64,000 nucleotides of DNA from Shewanella sp. ANA-3 (GCF_000203935.1 NC_008577.1:2108001-2172000); one strand, 5' to 3'. Numbered from the stretch's first letter, positions 10,616 through 19,027 are shown. Notes: generated by a model not told the origin, from the sequence alone. Numbers and translations: made by a program.

Positions 10616-10969
10616 TATTCAAGTTTAAAGACGTCCTAGGACGTCTTTTTTCTTACCTGTATTTTATTAAAATCAATAACTTACCATCCTATATTGTTTA
10701 ATAACATCCTACTGCATCCGAAATTTTTAGTCATGCCAAAAGTAATGCCAAGGAAATTTGATAAATTTTGGCATTACTTTCGGCTTCAAAAATATCCTTT
10801 TTTATGTCGTTTTTTACTTGATTATCTCGATTTTATGGCCCAGATTTAACTTGGCAATATCCTGATTTATCTGAATTTATTCAGTGAAAAGTAATGCTTG
10901 ATTTTAGAGTGCGAAATAATGCCAAAATCAAGCATTACTTTTGGGCTAAATTTGAGGGGGTAGAACGGT
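10616..10969. promoter_or_regulatory. integrase upstream region with two long inverted repeats
   Basis: A gene-free stretch of 354 bases. IR1 is AAAGTAATGCCAA (10739-10751) with its complement at 10768-10780. IR2 is a perfect 19-bp repeat AAAAGTAATGCTTGATTTT (10887-10905) with its complement at 10924-10942. The two share the core AAAGTAATGC, which therefore occurs four times, twice in each orientation. Possible roles are integrase arm sites or an operator controlling int. The int start lies 28 bases beyond IR2 and is preceded by GAGGGGG. Confidence 0.75.
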
Positions 10970-12205
10970 ATGGGAAGGAGTACAAATAAGCTGACTGCAA
11001 AAGCGGTGCTCAATGCTAAAGCGGAAGCAAAGCCCTATAGATTGTCAGATGGTGGCAATCTCTATCTCTATGTGCGCACTGCAGGGAAAACGTGGGAATT
11101 TAGATACATACGTCCCTCCACCAGCAAACCCACCTATTTTGGTTTAGGTTCATACCCTGACGTATCCTTAGCTGAGGCGCGTGATAAAGCGCTAGAAGCG
11201 CGAAAAAACTTGGCCGAAGGCATCGACCCTCAACTACTTAAAGTTGAAAACAAATTAAAAGCCGCAACAGAGAACGCTCAAACTCTCAAGCATATTGCGC
11301 AAATGTGGATGGACTCAAAGCAGGGAAGCATTAAGCCTAAAACCATCGAAGGCAATTGGCGCAAGCTTGAGCTGTATGCCTTCCCTAAACTGGGGAGTAT
11401 TGCGATTAGCAGACTCACGGCTCCCATAGCCATTGCTGCGCTCAAGCCCCTAGAGCAGAAGGGGCATCTTGAAACGGTTAAGCGTACCGCTCAGTTGCTG
11501 AATGAAATCATGAACTTTTCAGTTAACTCTGGTTACATTCACGCCAATCCGTTGTCAGGTATTCGAGAAGTTTTTAGAAAGAGCAAAGTAGAACATCTGA
11601 AAGCATTAAAACCAGCAGAGCTAGCTGAGTTGTTGCAGACCATTGCAAACGCCAATTTATTGTTAACGACCCGGTGTTTGATTGAATGGCAATTGCACAC
11701 AATGACCAGGCCAAATGAAGCGGCCGGAGCCCGTTGGGAAGAAATCGATTTTGATGCCAAACTTTGGACTATTCCTGAATCACGCATGAAAATGAATCGT
11801 GAGCATATTATCCCGCTTACAGAGCATACCCTCACAATACTTGAAACTGTTAAGCCGATTAGTGAACAGAGCCAATTTGTCTTTCCATCATCTAAAGATC
11901 CTCAAAAGCACACAGATCCAGAAACCATCAACAAAGCATTAGGGCGCATGGGATTAAAGGGAAGAACAACGGGGCATGGTTTACGCTCACTGGCGAGCAC
12001 TACCTTAAACGAGCAAGGCTTTGATGGTGATGTCATTGAGGCCGCGTTAGCCCACGTTGATAAAAACCAAATCCGCAGTGCCTACAATCGCACGACCTAC
12101 CTAGAGCGACGGACCAAGTTAATGGAGTGGTGGAGCAATCATATTGCCACTGCGGCTGTCGGGTCTTTGTCAGTCACAGCGGGTTCAAGAAAATTAGGTG
12201 GATGA
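10970..12205 (+). CDS. int: P4-type tyrosine integrase (DUF4102 N-terminus)
   Basis: A 411-residue site-specific recombinase. The N-terminal 90 residues (LTAKAVLNAKAEAKPYRLSD, GLGSYPDVSLAEARDKA) are the DUF4102 arm-binding domain found in integrases that use tRNA genes. The catalytic domain shows the first arginine in TRPNEAAGARW, the HxxR box in HGLRSLAS, a following histidine in LAHVDKNQ, and the nucleophile tyrosine in SAYNRTTYLERR. It acts with host IHF and an excisionase, possibly one of the AlpA proteins nearby. Its place directly after tRNA-Ser(GGA) marks the left end of the island. The gene looks intact. Confidence 0.95.
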   Translation: MGRSTNKLTAKAVLNAKAEAKPYRLSDGGNLYLYVRTAGKTWEFRYIRPSTSKPTYFGLGSYPDVSLAEARDKALEARKNLAEGIDPQLLKVENKLKAATENAQTLKHIAQMWMDSKQGSIKPKTIEGNWRKLELYAFPKLGSIAISRLTAPIAIAALKPLEQKGHLETVKRTAQLLNEIMNFSVNSGYIHANPLSGIREVFRKSKVEHLKALKPAELAELLQTIANANLLLTTRCLIEWQLHTMTRPNEAAGARWEEIDFDAKLWTIPESRMKMNREHIIPLTEHTLTILETVKPISEQSQFVFPSSKDPQKHTDPETINKALGRMGLKGRTTGHGLRSLASTTLNEQGFDGDVIEAALAHVDKNQIRSAYNRTTYLERRTKLMEWWSNHIATAAVGSLSVTAGSRKLGG

Positions 12206-12256
12206 CCTGTTGAGGCCGAATAGATATCTCCCTGAGCTACAAGGTTAGGGGACGTG

Positions 12257-13144
12257 ATGAAGTTCGACTTAGGATTGGTACACTTACAATATGACAATTT
12301 CAAAGCCAAACCAATGACGATCGAACAGATCCAGAATTTGCATCAACTAAGCGCTTTAGCTGCAAGCCATCCTGAGGTGGCGGTATTATGGCTTTATGGT
12401 TCGCAGGCGAAAGGAAATGCTAGCGAGCATAGCGATTGGGATTTAGCCGTCGCATTCGACCCGGTAAAGGCAGATAGTGTGCTTGATACTCGTATTAGAG
12501 CTGAACTGCTTGCTATGGATTGGCAAAGAGCATTGGGGCTAGCCGAAGGGAAGCTTTCAGTTGTCGATATCAATCTAGCACCAATCCCTTTGGCCTACGG
12601 TATCATTAATGCCAACAAACTTATTTTTAGTCGAGATGAAGGTCGAAGAATGCAAGAAGAGTCCCGCATTATGTCGCAAATGGAACTCGATTATTCAGCC
12701 CCAAGCCACTTTATTATTTTGGATAATGCCTATATCACGTCATTGAGTTTAAGCCTTAGCCAGTACCAAGCCGAACTTGGAGAGTTACGTCAATTACTTA
12801 GTCAGCGTTCCTTATCTAATCTCGAATATCGAGCAGCAGAGCGCACACTACAGGTCTCTATTGAAGCTTGCATTGACATTGCAAAACACTGGGCTAAGGC
12901 ACTTGCAGGACATAGTCCGCAGGATGCCTACCAAACATTTGAGATCCTGTGTCAACGAGGAACACAAACAGCTGATGAATTAAATGGCTGGCGTAAAGTG
13001 ATAGGCCTGCGTAATGCTCTGGTACATGATTATCTGAATATTGACCCTGAGATCATCCGCAGTGTGATCTCTCAAGGTTATAGCGATAGATTATTTGCCT
13101 TTGCAGAGCAGGAGTTGGAATGGTTATCTTTGAAGACTGACTAA
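12257..13144 (+). CDS. MntA-HepT-like single-chain fusion (nucleotidyltransferase plus HEPN)
   Basis: A 295-residue protein that joins two halves of a toxin-antitoxin type known in Shewanella as separate genes. The N-terminal part has the minimal nucleotidyltransferase motif GS-X10-DXD (GSQAKG at 48-53, DWD at 60-62). The C-terminal half is a helical HEPN domain ending in RNALVHDY (R252, H257, Y259), an exact RX4HXY box. In characterised HepT/MntA pairs the HEPN partner is an RNase and the MntA partner adds AMP to the tyrosine of that box. Covalent fusion would make that neutralisation intramolecular, which is inference. The ATG at 12257 has GGGGAC at good spacing; a GTG lies one codon upstream. 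Confidence 0.82.
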   Translation: MKFDLGLVHLQYDNFKAKPMTIEQIQNLHQLSALAASHPEVAVLWLYGSQAKGNASEHSDWDLAVAFDPVKADSVLDTRIRAELLAMDWQRALGLAEGKLSVVDINLAPIPLAYGIINANKLIFSRDEGRRMQEESRIMSQMELDYSAPSHFIILDNAYITSLSLSLSQYQAELGELRQLLSQRSLSNLEYRAAERTLQVSIEACIDIAKHWAKALAGHSPQDAYQTFEILCQRGTQTADELNGWRKVIGLRNALVHDYLNIDPEIIRSVISQGYSDRLFAFAEQELEWLSLKTD

Positions 13145-13342
13145 AGGGGCCTCCAGACTCTTATATTGAAGTGAACATCACTAATGTGAACTTGTTTGCT
13201 TAAACTTCCAATATATGAATGCTAACTCTTGGTACATTACGAAAACCCACTTTAAGCATATTCTTATACATAGTCACGAAGACAGGTTGAAAATATTCAC
13301 AAGTTAAGCCATCTAGTGAGGGAAAAGTTTAAAAAACAAATT

Positions 13343-13392
13343 CATTTTATCTGCTATTTCTGCTACTAATAGCAGAAATAGCAGATAAAATG
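13343..13392. repeat. perfect 23-bp inverted repeat ending on a start codon
   Basis: Left arm 13343-13365 begins CATTTTATCTGC; loop CTAA; right arm 13370-13392 ends GATAAAATG. Pairing is perfect over 23 bases. The last three bases of the right arm are the ATG at 13390. In mRNA this would fold into a strong hairpin covering the initiation region, and in DNA it is a good dimeric operator. Confidence 0.9.
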
Positions 13393-14477
13393 GATGTGTC
13401 AATGCAAAAAATTGTAGAGTTATCGAAGGTGAACTTAAATGCTAGCCGAGAAGAAGTTATACAGTACCTTTTGAAAGAAAATAAACCTGTCTTAATTTTT
13501 TCTCCTGCTAATATTAATGTTTGGGCCGTATATGAAAGGAGTTCGTATAAAAATCGTAATGGGCCATATCTAGATAGAGTGGATTCTATGTCTAGAAAGG
13601 TTGCACGGGAACGATTGAAACGTAGTGAATCATTCTCAGTGGCATCATTGGTTCCGAAAACAGAATATCTAAGGTTGGGGAGTGATGACTTAACCGTATT
13701 AATAAAAAACGGGATTGTTAATTTGAAATTCATCACAGAATTCTACCGGTATGCTGAAAACTTCGAACTTGAATTGATGAGTGGTGAACAGTATATAGAA
13801 AAATATGAAACACCAATTAATGCAAAAAATTTGCGGATAAATTCTCAGTCTGATTTCCATGACTATACCTACACTATTAAGTTTTTCTTTACAAGAAAAA
13901 GCTTTAAATTTTTATCCAATACACATTTTATTGTAAATCAGCTAGAAGACTTACCAACTAAAATAGATTCAGTTTATGTTTTTGAACGTGATATTCTTTC
14001 ATTTGTTAATCAAGATTTCGAACGAGAGATAGATACCACTGACATTCCCGAAACAAGTCCTTACTATGTTAAAGATTTCTTACGTAATCAATCTGATCTG
14101 GACCAATTATCTCTCTTAGGCTGCCGTTATTACTGGGGTAAAACGGCTAATCCGCCCAAAGTTAAAGGATTGGTAGAGCGGATTATGAATCAACTCGGTT
14201 ATGCTCAAAAAAAGGCAGAAGCGGCGGCATTTTTCTCAACCCTAATCCCGAAGGCCTATGCGGTAAAGATAAAACCATTGCAGATGGTTGCCAGTTTCCA
14301 TACTTAACTTACTGCCTTGAACGTTTTTGGCATAATCAGGAAGAATACAATAAAAATATAACATCTAAAATAAAAGATTTTTTAGTTAAAGAAGGTTTTA
14401 GCAGTGATAATGCCAAATATGCTGAATTATTTTTGAGACCGAGTAAATTTCTTAGGGGATCAAAAAAACTTATATAA
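13390..14477 (+). CDS. unknown protein encoded in two frames joined at a -1 slippery site
   Basis: I do not recognise this gene. Frame one encodes 305 residues and stops at 14307, but its last 30 residues look non-native (EAAAFFSTLIPKAYAVK). A -1 step at the heptamer A-AAA-AAG (14208-14214) continues into a clearly coding tail (GIFLNPNPEGLCGKD, then CLERFWHNQEEYNKN) that ends at 14477, giving about 362 residues. The protein is AT-rich in codon use and mixed alpha/beta in appearance, with no signal peptide. Either a base has been lost from the seven-A run or the frameshift is programmed. No clear Shine-Dalgarno site precedes the ATG at 13390 or the one at 13402; the long hairpin just upstream suggests tight control. 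Confidence 0.6.
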
Positions 14478-14554
14478 TACAATGAATAATGCACTTTAGG
14501 TGAGCAAGGGGGACCGTTTTTACCCCGTTTATTCATGCTTGATAACCATCTAAT

Positions 14555-14590
14555 CTCAGGGTTGTAGACGTTTATTCACAACTCTGAGGA
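14555..14590 (+). promoter_or_regulatory. leader hairpin overlapping the alpA ribosome-binding site
   Basis: CTCAGGGTTGT (14555-14565) pairs with ACAACTCTGAG (14578-14588), 11 pairs with one G-U. The right arm ends inside the GAGGA ribosome site (14586-14590) of the gene starting at 14596, so folding would partly hide it. Confidence 0.5.
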
Positions 14591-14595
14591 CGATT

Positions 14596-14814
14596 ATGAA
14601 CACCACTATCACAAGCAATTCCATTATTAGACTGAAGACCTTGGTTCAGCTTACAGGGCTTTCGCGTTCAACTATCTACGATAAACTCAATCCCAAATCC
14701 CCTAGGTTTGATCCACTTTTTCCGCGAAAAGTTTGCCTTGGTGCTCGTGCTGTAGGCTGGTACATGCAAGAAGTCGAACAGTGGCTGCAAGGTAGAAGAT
14801 TTTGCAGACCTTAA
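14596..14814 (+). CDS. AlpA-family excisionase/regulator
   Basis: A 72-residue winged-helix DNA-binding protein. The N-terminal half carries the MerR-like helix pattern of AlpA (VQLTGLSRSTIYDKLN), followed by FPRKVCLGARAVGWYMQEVEQWL, the conserved AlpA ending. AlpA proteins act as transcriptional activators of P4-type integrases or as excision factors. It leads a three-gene satellite-like module with the DUF3987 and Gp2-like genes, 31 bases ahead of the former. Confidence 0.9.
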   Translation: MNTTITSNSIIRLKTLVQLTGLSRSTIYDKLNPKSPRFDPLFPRKVCLGARAVGWYMQEVEQWLQGRRFCRP

Positions 14815-14845
14815 AAGTGATTAACTTATTAAATAAGGGTGGATT

Positions 14846-16315
14846 ATGAATTATTCTCGATATCATTATTATTTTCCTATCTCGGATGGCAATTTTCCAA
14901 ATTTAAGTGCTGCTCCGTTAATTCGCGATGCTTTTTTTGAAACTTTTGAATCTGTTCAGGCTCCATATAGCATGATCATGCTTGTTCAGCTAAGCACAAT
15001 ATCAACTGCTTTACAGGGAGCATTTAATGTATCGCTCCCAATCAATAAAATATGCCCTGTGTCAATATTGGCAATTACGATTGCCGAGTCTGGTGAGCGA
15101 AAATCAACTGTTGAAAGCCAATATATGGAAGGGCTTAAGGCCGCACAAAAAGAATTTCTGATAGAATACAGAAGCATACTTAATAAATATAAAGTAGAAA
15201 AGGAAATTCATGATGACGAAACGGTAAGGCTAAGAAGACGCCTTTCAAAAGAAAAAGATAATGAAAGATATGAATTAGCACTTAATGAATTGCAAGCACA
15301 TCGTGATGCTGAACCGATAAAACCAAGAGCACCCAAATTTCTTTATGAGGATATAACCAAAGAAGCATTGCTTTTGGGATTAAATGAAAACTTACCAAAT
15401 GCATTTCTAGATTCCGATGAAGGTGGGGTTTTATTTAAAAGTTCTATTATGCGAAATTCCCCGGTTATTAATTCATTATGGAGTGGAGGGGAACTCGATA
15501 TAGATAGAAAAACATTAGAGTCTTTTGTGGTGTCTGATGCAAGACTGACGATGCATATCATGACTCAATGGAGTGCATTGCAAGATTTTATTGCACGGTC
15601 GAAGGATGACATGAGGGGGAATGGTTTTTTTGCTCGAGCAATAGTGGCTAATCCTTTTTCTTTATGTGGCTACAGGCAAGTTACTGGATATGAACATTCT
15701 AAGACGGCGATTGAGAAATTTAACGATAGAATAAAGCAGTCACTATTAAATGTCATTGCTATGGAAGATTATAGGAACAGGATCACTGTCACATTCTCAA
15801 ATGAAGCTAAAAATGTGTGGTTAGATATTGCTAATGACATCGAAATTAAAATGGGCCCTGGTGGCATGTATGAATGTGCAAAAGACCATGCATCCAAGGT
15901 GCCAGAGAACATTGCTAGGGTTGCAGCCTTGATCCATTGTTTCGAACATCCGGGTGATTTTGAAATATCTGCAGAATCCTTGTGGTTAGCCGTTGAGTTG
16001 TTAAGTTATTTCTCAAATGATTTTATGCGAGTCTTTTGTCCTCCACCTAAATATGTGTTGGATGCATGTGCGCTGAGCGAATGGCTGAAGCCATTTACCG
16101 CTTCGGGAATAAGATACATAAGAAAGAATTATATTTTACAATTTGGTCCAAACTGTATTCGTAAAAAAGCCGATTTACAAGCCGCATTAGATTATCTAAA
16201 GCAAAGCAACCCAATGGCAGAAATTTTGATAGATAAGACTAGGGTAATAGATTTATTTTTCGTTCTAAAGCCTGACAATGCTCAACTAGCTGAAAATCTG
16301 GCGCGCTACTCATGA
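14846..16315 (+). CDS. DUF3987 (YfjI-like) protein
   Basis: A 489-residue protein typical of integrated satellite elements and of E. coli YfjI. It has a P-loop-like segment near residues 75-92 (ILAITIAESGERKSTVES), a charged helical insertion (about 100-160), and the LLLGLNENLPNAFLDSDEGGVLF region common to the family. DUF3987 proteins are related to replicative helicase/primase-type ATPases, so a replication role is likely but unproved. It follows alpA and precedes a Gp2-like gene, the usual gene order in such satellites. Low GC content sets it apart from the chromosome. Confidence 0.8.
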   Translation: MNYSRYHYYFPISDGNFPNLSAAPLIRDAFFETFESVQAPYSMIMLVQLSTISTALQGAFNVSLPINKICPVSILAITIAESGERKSTVESQYMEGLKAAQKEFLIEYRSILNKYKVEKEIHDDETVRLRRRLSKEKDNERYELALNELQAHRDAEPIKPRAPKFLYEDITKEALLLGLNENLPNAFLDSDEGGVLFKSSIMRNSPVINSLWSGGELDIDRKTLESFVVSDARLTMHIMTQWSALQDFIARSKDDMRGNGFFARAIVANPFSLCGYRQVTGYEHSKTAIEKFNDRIKQSLLNVIAMEDYRNRITVTFSNEAKNVWLDIANDIEIKMGPGGMYECAKDHASKVPENIARVAALIHCFEHPGDFEISAESLWLAVELLSYFSNDFMRVFCPPPKYVLDACALSEWLKPFTASGIRYIRKNYILQFGPNCIRKKADLQAALDYLKQSNPMAEILIDKTRVIDLFFVLKPDNAQLAENLARYS

Positions 16316-16629
16316 GCAGTACTGTTTAAATCATAAGAAATCGCTTTAATTTTTATTATACTATGCATATTAATTCAGAGTGGCGATAACTGTTAGTTAC
16401 AATTATTTTCCTTACATAATTTAAAAATATTGTTTTAATCAGGTTGGTTTCAGATGATTTTTATTTAGGGTGTTAATAGTATTATATCTGTGTTTTATAT
16501 GTTGTTTTCTTAATTTTTAATTTAGTTGTCTGATGTACTGTATGGGTGTTTTTATTCATCGGAATTAGTGTATTAATTTCGAGTGGTTAACTACACCCTT
16601 AAATAGTGATTGGGACAGGAGAGTTAGAT

Positions 16630-17307
16630 ATGGGTTCTGATTTTAATAGAAATTTAACGGTGCTAACAACGCCTCAATATGATGGATTGCAAACACTTTC
16701 ACTTAAGAATGGTACAATTGAAGAGTATCTATATAAAATCCGGTCAGTTATGGATTACGTTGTGCTGAATTATTCAAAGGTGTTTGCGATAAGAGTTGAT
16801 CTACGATTTCCTGATACTTTTGAATCGAGTGACACAGCAGTGATCACCCGTTTCTTCGAATCGTTGAAGGCCCAGTTAAAAGCAGATTATCTGGCAAAAT
16901 TACGAGATACTTCCTTAGGCCAGGTCCACGAAAGTGAACTATTTTACCTCTGGGTTAAAGAGATCAGCGGAAGGGATAAGTGTCATTACCATGTCTGTTT
17001 GTTCTTCAATGGCCATGCGTATAAAAGTTTAGGAAAGTTTGAATTGGGTCGGGCTAATATGTATAACAGAATACACAAAGCTTGGGCGAGTGCACTAAGG
17101 TTAGATATTTTCAATGCTCAAGGGTTGATTCATTTCCCAGAAAATGCTCAATATTTACTGTGTCGTAACCAAGCTGATTTCACTTACATTTACCAAGACT
17201 TGTTTAAAAGATTAAGTTATTTTGCTAAAACTGACACGAAAATTTATGGGAATGGCAATCACAACTTTGGTTGTAGTCGTATCTCGGGTCGGTTACAAAG
17301 TTGGTGA
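16630..17307 (+). CDS. inovirus-Gp2-like protein (YagK/YfjJ C-terminal domain)
   Basis: A 225-residue protein with the YagK/YfjJ domain: an early arginine-rich strand (VFAIRVDLRFP), then KEISGRDKCHYHVCLFFNGHAY, a histidine-containing core resembling rolling-circle replication initiators, then GLIHFPENAQYLL. The family is found in filamentous phage and satellites and is thought to act in replication. I chose the ATG at 16630, which has AGGAGAG upstream, over a GTG eight codons earlier. It is preceded by about 290 AT-rich bases without another gene and followed by a clear terminator. Confidence 0.8.
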   Translation: MGSDFNRNLTVLTTPQYDGLQTLSLKNGTIEEYLYKIRSVMDYVVLNYSKVFAIRVDLRFPDTFESSDTAVITRFFESLKAQLKADYLAKLRDTSLGQVHESELFYLWVKEISGRDKCHYHVCLFFNGHAYKSLGKFELGRANMYNRIHKAWASALRLDIFNAQGLIHFPENAQYLLCRNQADFTYIYQDLFKRLSYFAKTDTKIYGNGNHNFGCSRISGRLQSW

Positions 17308-17355
17308 TTAACTTACTTAGCACGATTGCTGCTAGTACAAATAGGGAAGTAAAGG

Positions 17356-17381
17356 GCAAGGGCTTAAATCCCTTGCTTTTG
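17356..17381 (+). terminator. terminator after the Gp2-like gene
   Basis: Stem GCAAGGG/CCCTTGC with a 7-base loop, followed by TTTT. Confidence 0.75.
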
Positions 17382-17452
17382 TGTTTATAGAGAGCAGCTG
17401 TATATTCATAATCACTGAGTCATGAGAAGACATCTTTGCTGATGCATCTCTA

Positions 17453-17746
17453 TCAATAACCAGCTTCTTTTTGGTGGCGTATACACAATACGGTCAATCG
17501 TTCGCCGCCATCATACTGGTACATTGCCAAATAACCTGTGTCACCAAAGTCAATGAGCAGTTCCCTAAAGCTAAAGTCATTGTCATCGATAGGCCGGCCT
17601 ATGTCTGGATAGCTTTCCAGTTTTCTAATGGTATTGATTATGGCGCTGGCAGCGCGTTGTGTGGCGGGGGGATTTTTACTGCGAAGAAACTCACGTAAGC
17701 GCTCTAAATCACGTAATGCAGTGGCGGTGAAGATTATTTGTGGCAT
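17453..17746 (-). CDS. ParE/RelE-superfamily toxin
   Basis: A 97-residue basic protein with the ParE/RelE fold pattern: MPQIIFTATALRDLERLREFL at the start, central SYPDIGRPIDDNDFSFRELLI, then YLAMYQYDGGERLTVLCIRHQKEAGY. The C-terminal RHQ motif is typical of ParE/RelE toxins. Members either poison gyrase (ParE) or cut mRNA in the ribosome (RelE); the sequence does not decide which. Its start overlaps the end of the antitoxin gene by 13 bases, so the two are translationally coupled. Confidence 0.88.
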   Translation of the reverse strand: MPQIIFTATALRDLERLREFLRSKNPPATQRAASAIINTIRKLESYPDIGRPIDDNDFSFRELLIDFGDTGYLAMYQYDGGERLTVLCIRHQKEAGY

Positions 17747-18018
17747 GTAGGGGCAGCCTGTTCATTTTCACTTCCCCAGGACTCCAGCCAACTCACCACT
17801 TCGTCACCAGTCACATGCAAGCCTGATGTCTGGTGTTCTTCCCATGCACGTAACGCTTCTTGCTGCAACGCCTCGCGTTTCTCTTCTCTCTCAACGTACT
17901 CACGGATCGCTTCACGCATCATCCAGTGTGATGAACGTTTACGAGTTTCGGCTAAATGCTCGACTCTGGCTTTAATATCGGCATCTAATTTAACCGACAC
18001 GGGTTTGATTGTGCTCAT
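17734..18018 (-). CDS. ribbon-helix-helix antitoxin
   Basis: A 94-residue acidic partner of the downstream toxin. The N-terminus (STIKPVSVKLDADIKARVEHLAE) followed by RSSHWMMREAIREYVEREE is a CopG/MetJ-type ribbon-helix-helix DNA-binding domain; the C-terminal tail (VVSWLESWGSENE) is the likely toxin-binding part. I chose the ATG at 18018, which has GGAG six bases upstream, over one four codons earlier. It probably represses its own operon through the repeats just upstream. Confidence 0.88.
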   Translation of the reverse strand: MSTIKPVSVKLDADIKARVEHLAETRKRSSHWMMREAIREYVEREEKREALQQEALRAWEEHQTSGLHVTGDEVVSWLESWGSENEQAAPTCHK

Positions 18019-18029
18019 CTGTAACTCCA

Positions 18030-18060
18030 TAGGTAATGCTTAGTACTACTAGGTAATACC
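18030..18060 (-). promoter_or_regulatory. candidate operator of the toxin-antitoxin operon
   Basis: Two direct copies of AGGTAAT lie about 16 bases apart on the plus strand just upstream of the antitoxin start, the second forming a small palindrome with ACC. The spacing suits a dimeric ribbon-helix-helix repressor. This is inference from position. Confidence 0.4.
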
Positions 18061-18220
18061 TTAGCATAACGTGGTACAAAAAAATAATGATTACACGTTT
18101 ACTTGCCTGCATGAGCAACGCCATAAGCTCAAGGATGATAGAAGATAGGTTGTATCACTTAACTGGGCAAACCTGTTACGCCTTTATCACGCTAATCTTC
18201 AACGTAATCGCATGAGGGAT

Positions 18221-18246
18221 AAAAACGATAGCGGCGGCATGCCGCT
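18221..18246 (-). terminator. terminator for the LRAT-like gene
   Basis: Read on the minus strand, AGCGGC pairs with GCCGCT and is followed by a short T-run (GTTTTTATC). It lies about 60 bases past the stop codon. Confidence 0.6.
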
Positions 18247-18304
18247 TCGTTTATAGGGTTTGGGTAATGGGTGACTGAGTGCTCTCAATATTGCAGTTGA
18301 AGCA

Positions 18305-19027
18305 TCATGACCTTAACCAATGCCATGCATCGACTATTAGCTCTGCACCGGCTTTTACGCCATTGATGCCCACTTCTGCTGTCGTCAACATGGTGTTTAA
18401 GCCAGTTTCTACACTGCCGGTGACGAGTTTGATCCCCGCATCGGTAATCTCTCCTTGGCTTAAGCAAGTATAAGTTTCACCTAGAGTTTGCGTGGTGCCT
18501 TTTAGTAGGCATTCGGCAGGTTTAGCCACAAGATCTCCAGGTGTCCCTAGTAGCGTGTTGACGTTATCGGGTAGCCCTAGGTATTCACCGGTCATTTTGA
18601 TGGCGGTAGAGGCTAACACGACGTTTGCGACAGTTCCCGTGGCCAGCTTTGAAGCAGCATTCCCCAGTAAGCCTGCTCTGGCAGAGCCTTGCAGCGCAAT
18701 GTGGCTAAGATTACTCACTTGATTGGAGGTGCTGCTCCCCGCTAAGCATTCGTTGACGAAGTGCTCGCAATTGTTGGTGGCAACGTCGTATGGACTGTGA
18801 CCCAGCTGACTGCGTGCAAGCTCAATAGCTTGATGGGGAAACAGGCTGGACTTTTTCACTCTGATCTTATGGCCACCAGCAAATTGCTGCAGATCGATTT
18901 CTTCGATGATGCCCTGTTTAGATAAGTGAATCACATTGCCATGGCCAACATACAGGCCATGGTGTTCGGTTAAGCCAAGCGGATCGATATTGGTGACCAG
19001 GTGATCACCGGGATGAAATCTATACAT
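18305..19027 (-). CDS. LRAT-like (NlpC/P60-superfamily) acyltransferase or protease
   Basis: A 240-residue protein. The first 100 residues carry the LRAT-type circularly permuted NlpC/P60 fold: HPGDHLV at the N-terminus, HHGLYVGHGNVIHLS with the catalytic histidines (about 22-34), and NNCEHFVNECL with the nucleophile C87. LRAT-family enzymes act on lipids or peptides. The remaining 140 residues are glycine- and alanine-rich and hydrophobic, perhaps membrane-associated. The ATG has GGAG upstream. It lies alone between the toxin-antitoxin pair and a recombinase. The substrate cannot be told from the sequence. Confidence 0.82.
   Translation of the reverse strand: MYRFHPGDHLVTNIDPLGLTEHHGLYVGHGNVIHLSKQGIIEEIDLQQFAGGHKIRVKKSSLFPHQAIELARSQLGHSPYDVATNNCEHFVNECLAGSSTSNQVSNLSHIALQGSARAGLLGNAASKLATGTVANVVLASTAIKMTGEYLGLPDNVNTLLGTPGDLVAKPAECLLKGTTQTLGETYTCLSQGEITDAGIKLVTGSVETGLNTMLTTAEVGINGVKAGAELIVDAWHWLRS

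Noticed and set aside
13343..13392. The 23-bp inverted repeat as insertion sequence ends
   Set aside because: The arms are only 4 bases apart, no transposase is nearby, and no target duplication is visible.
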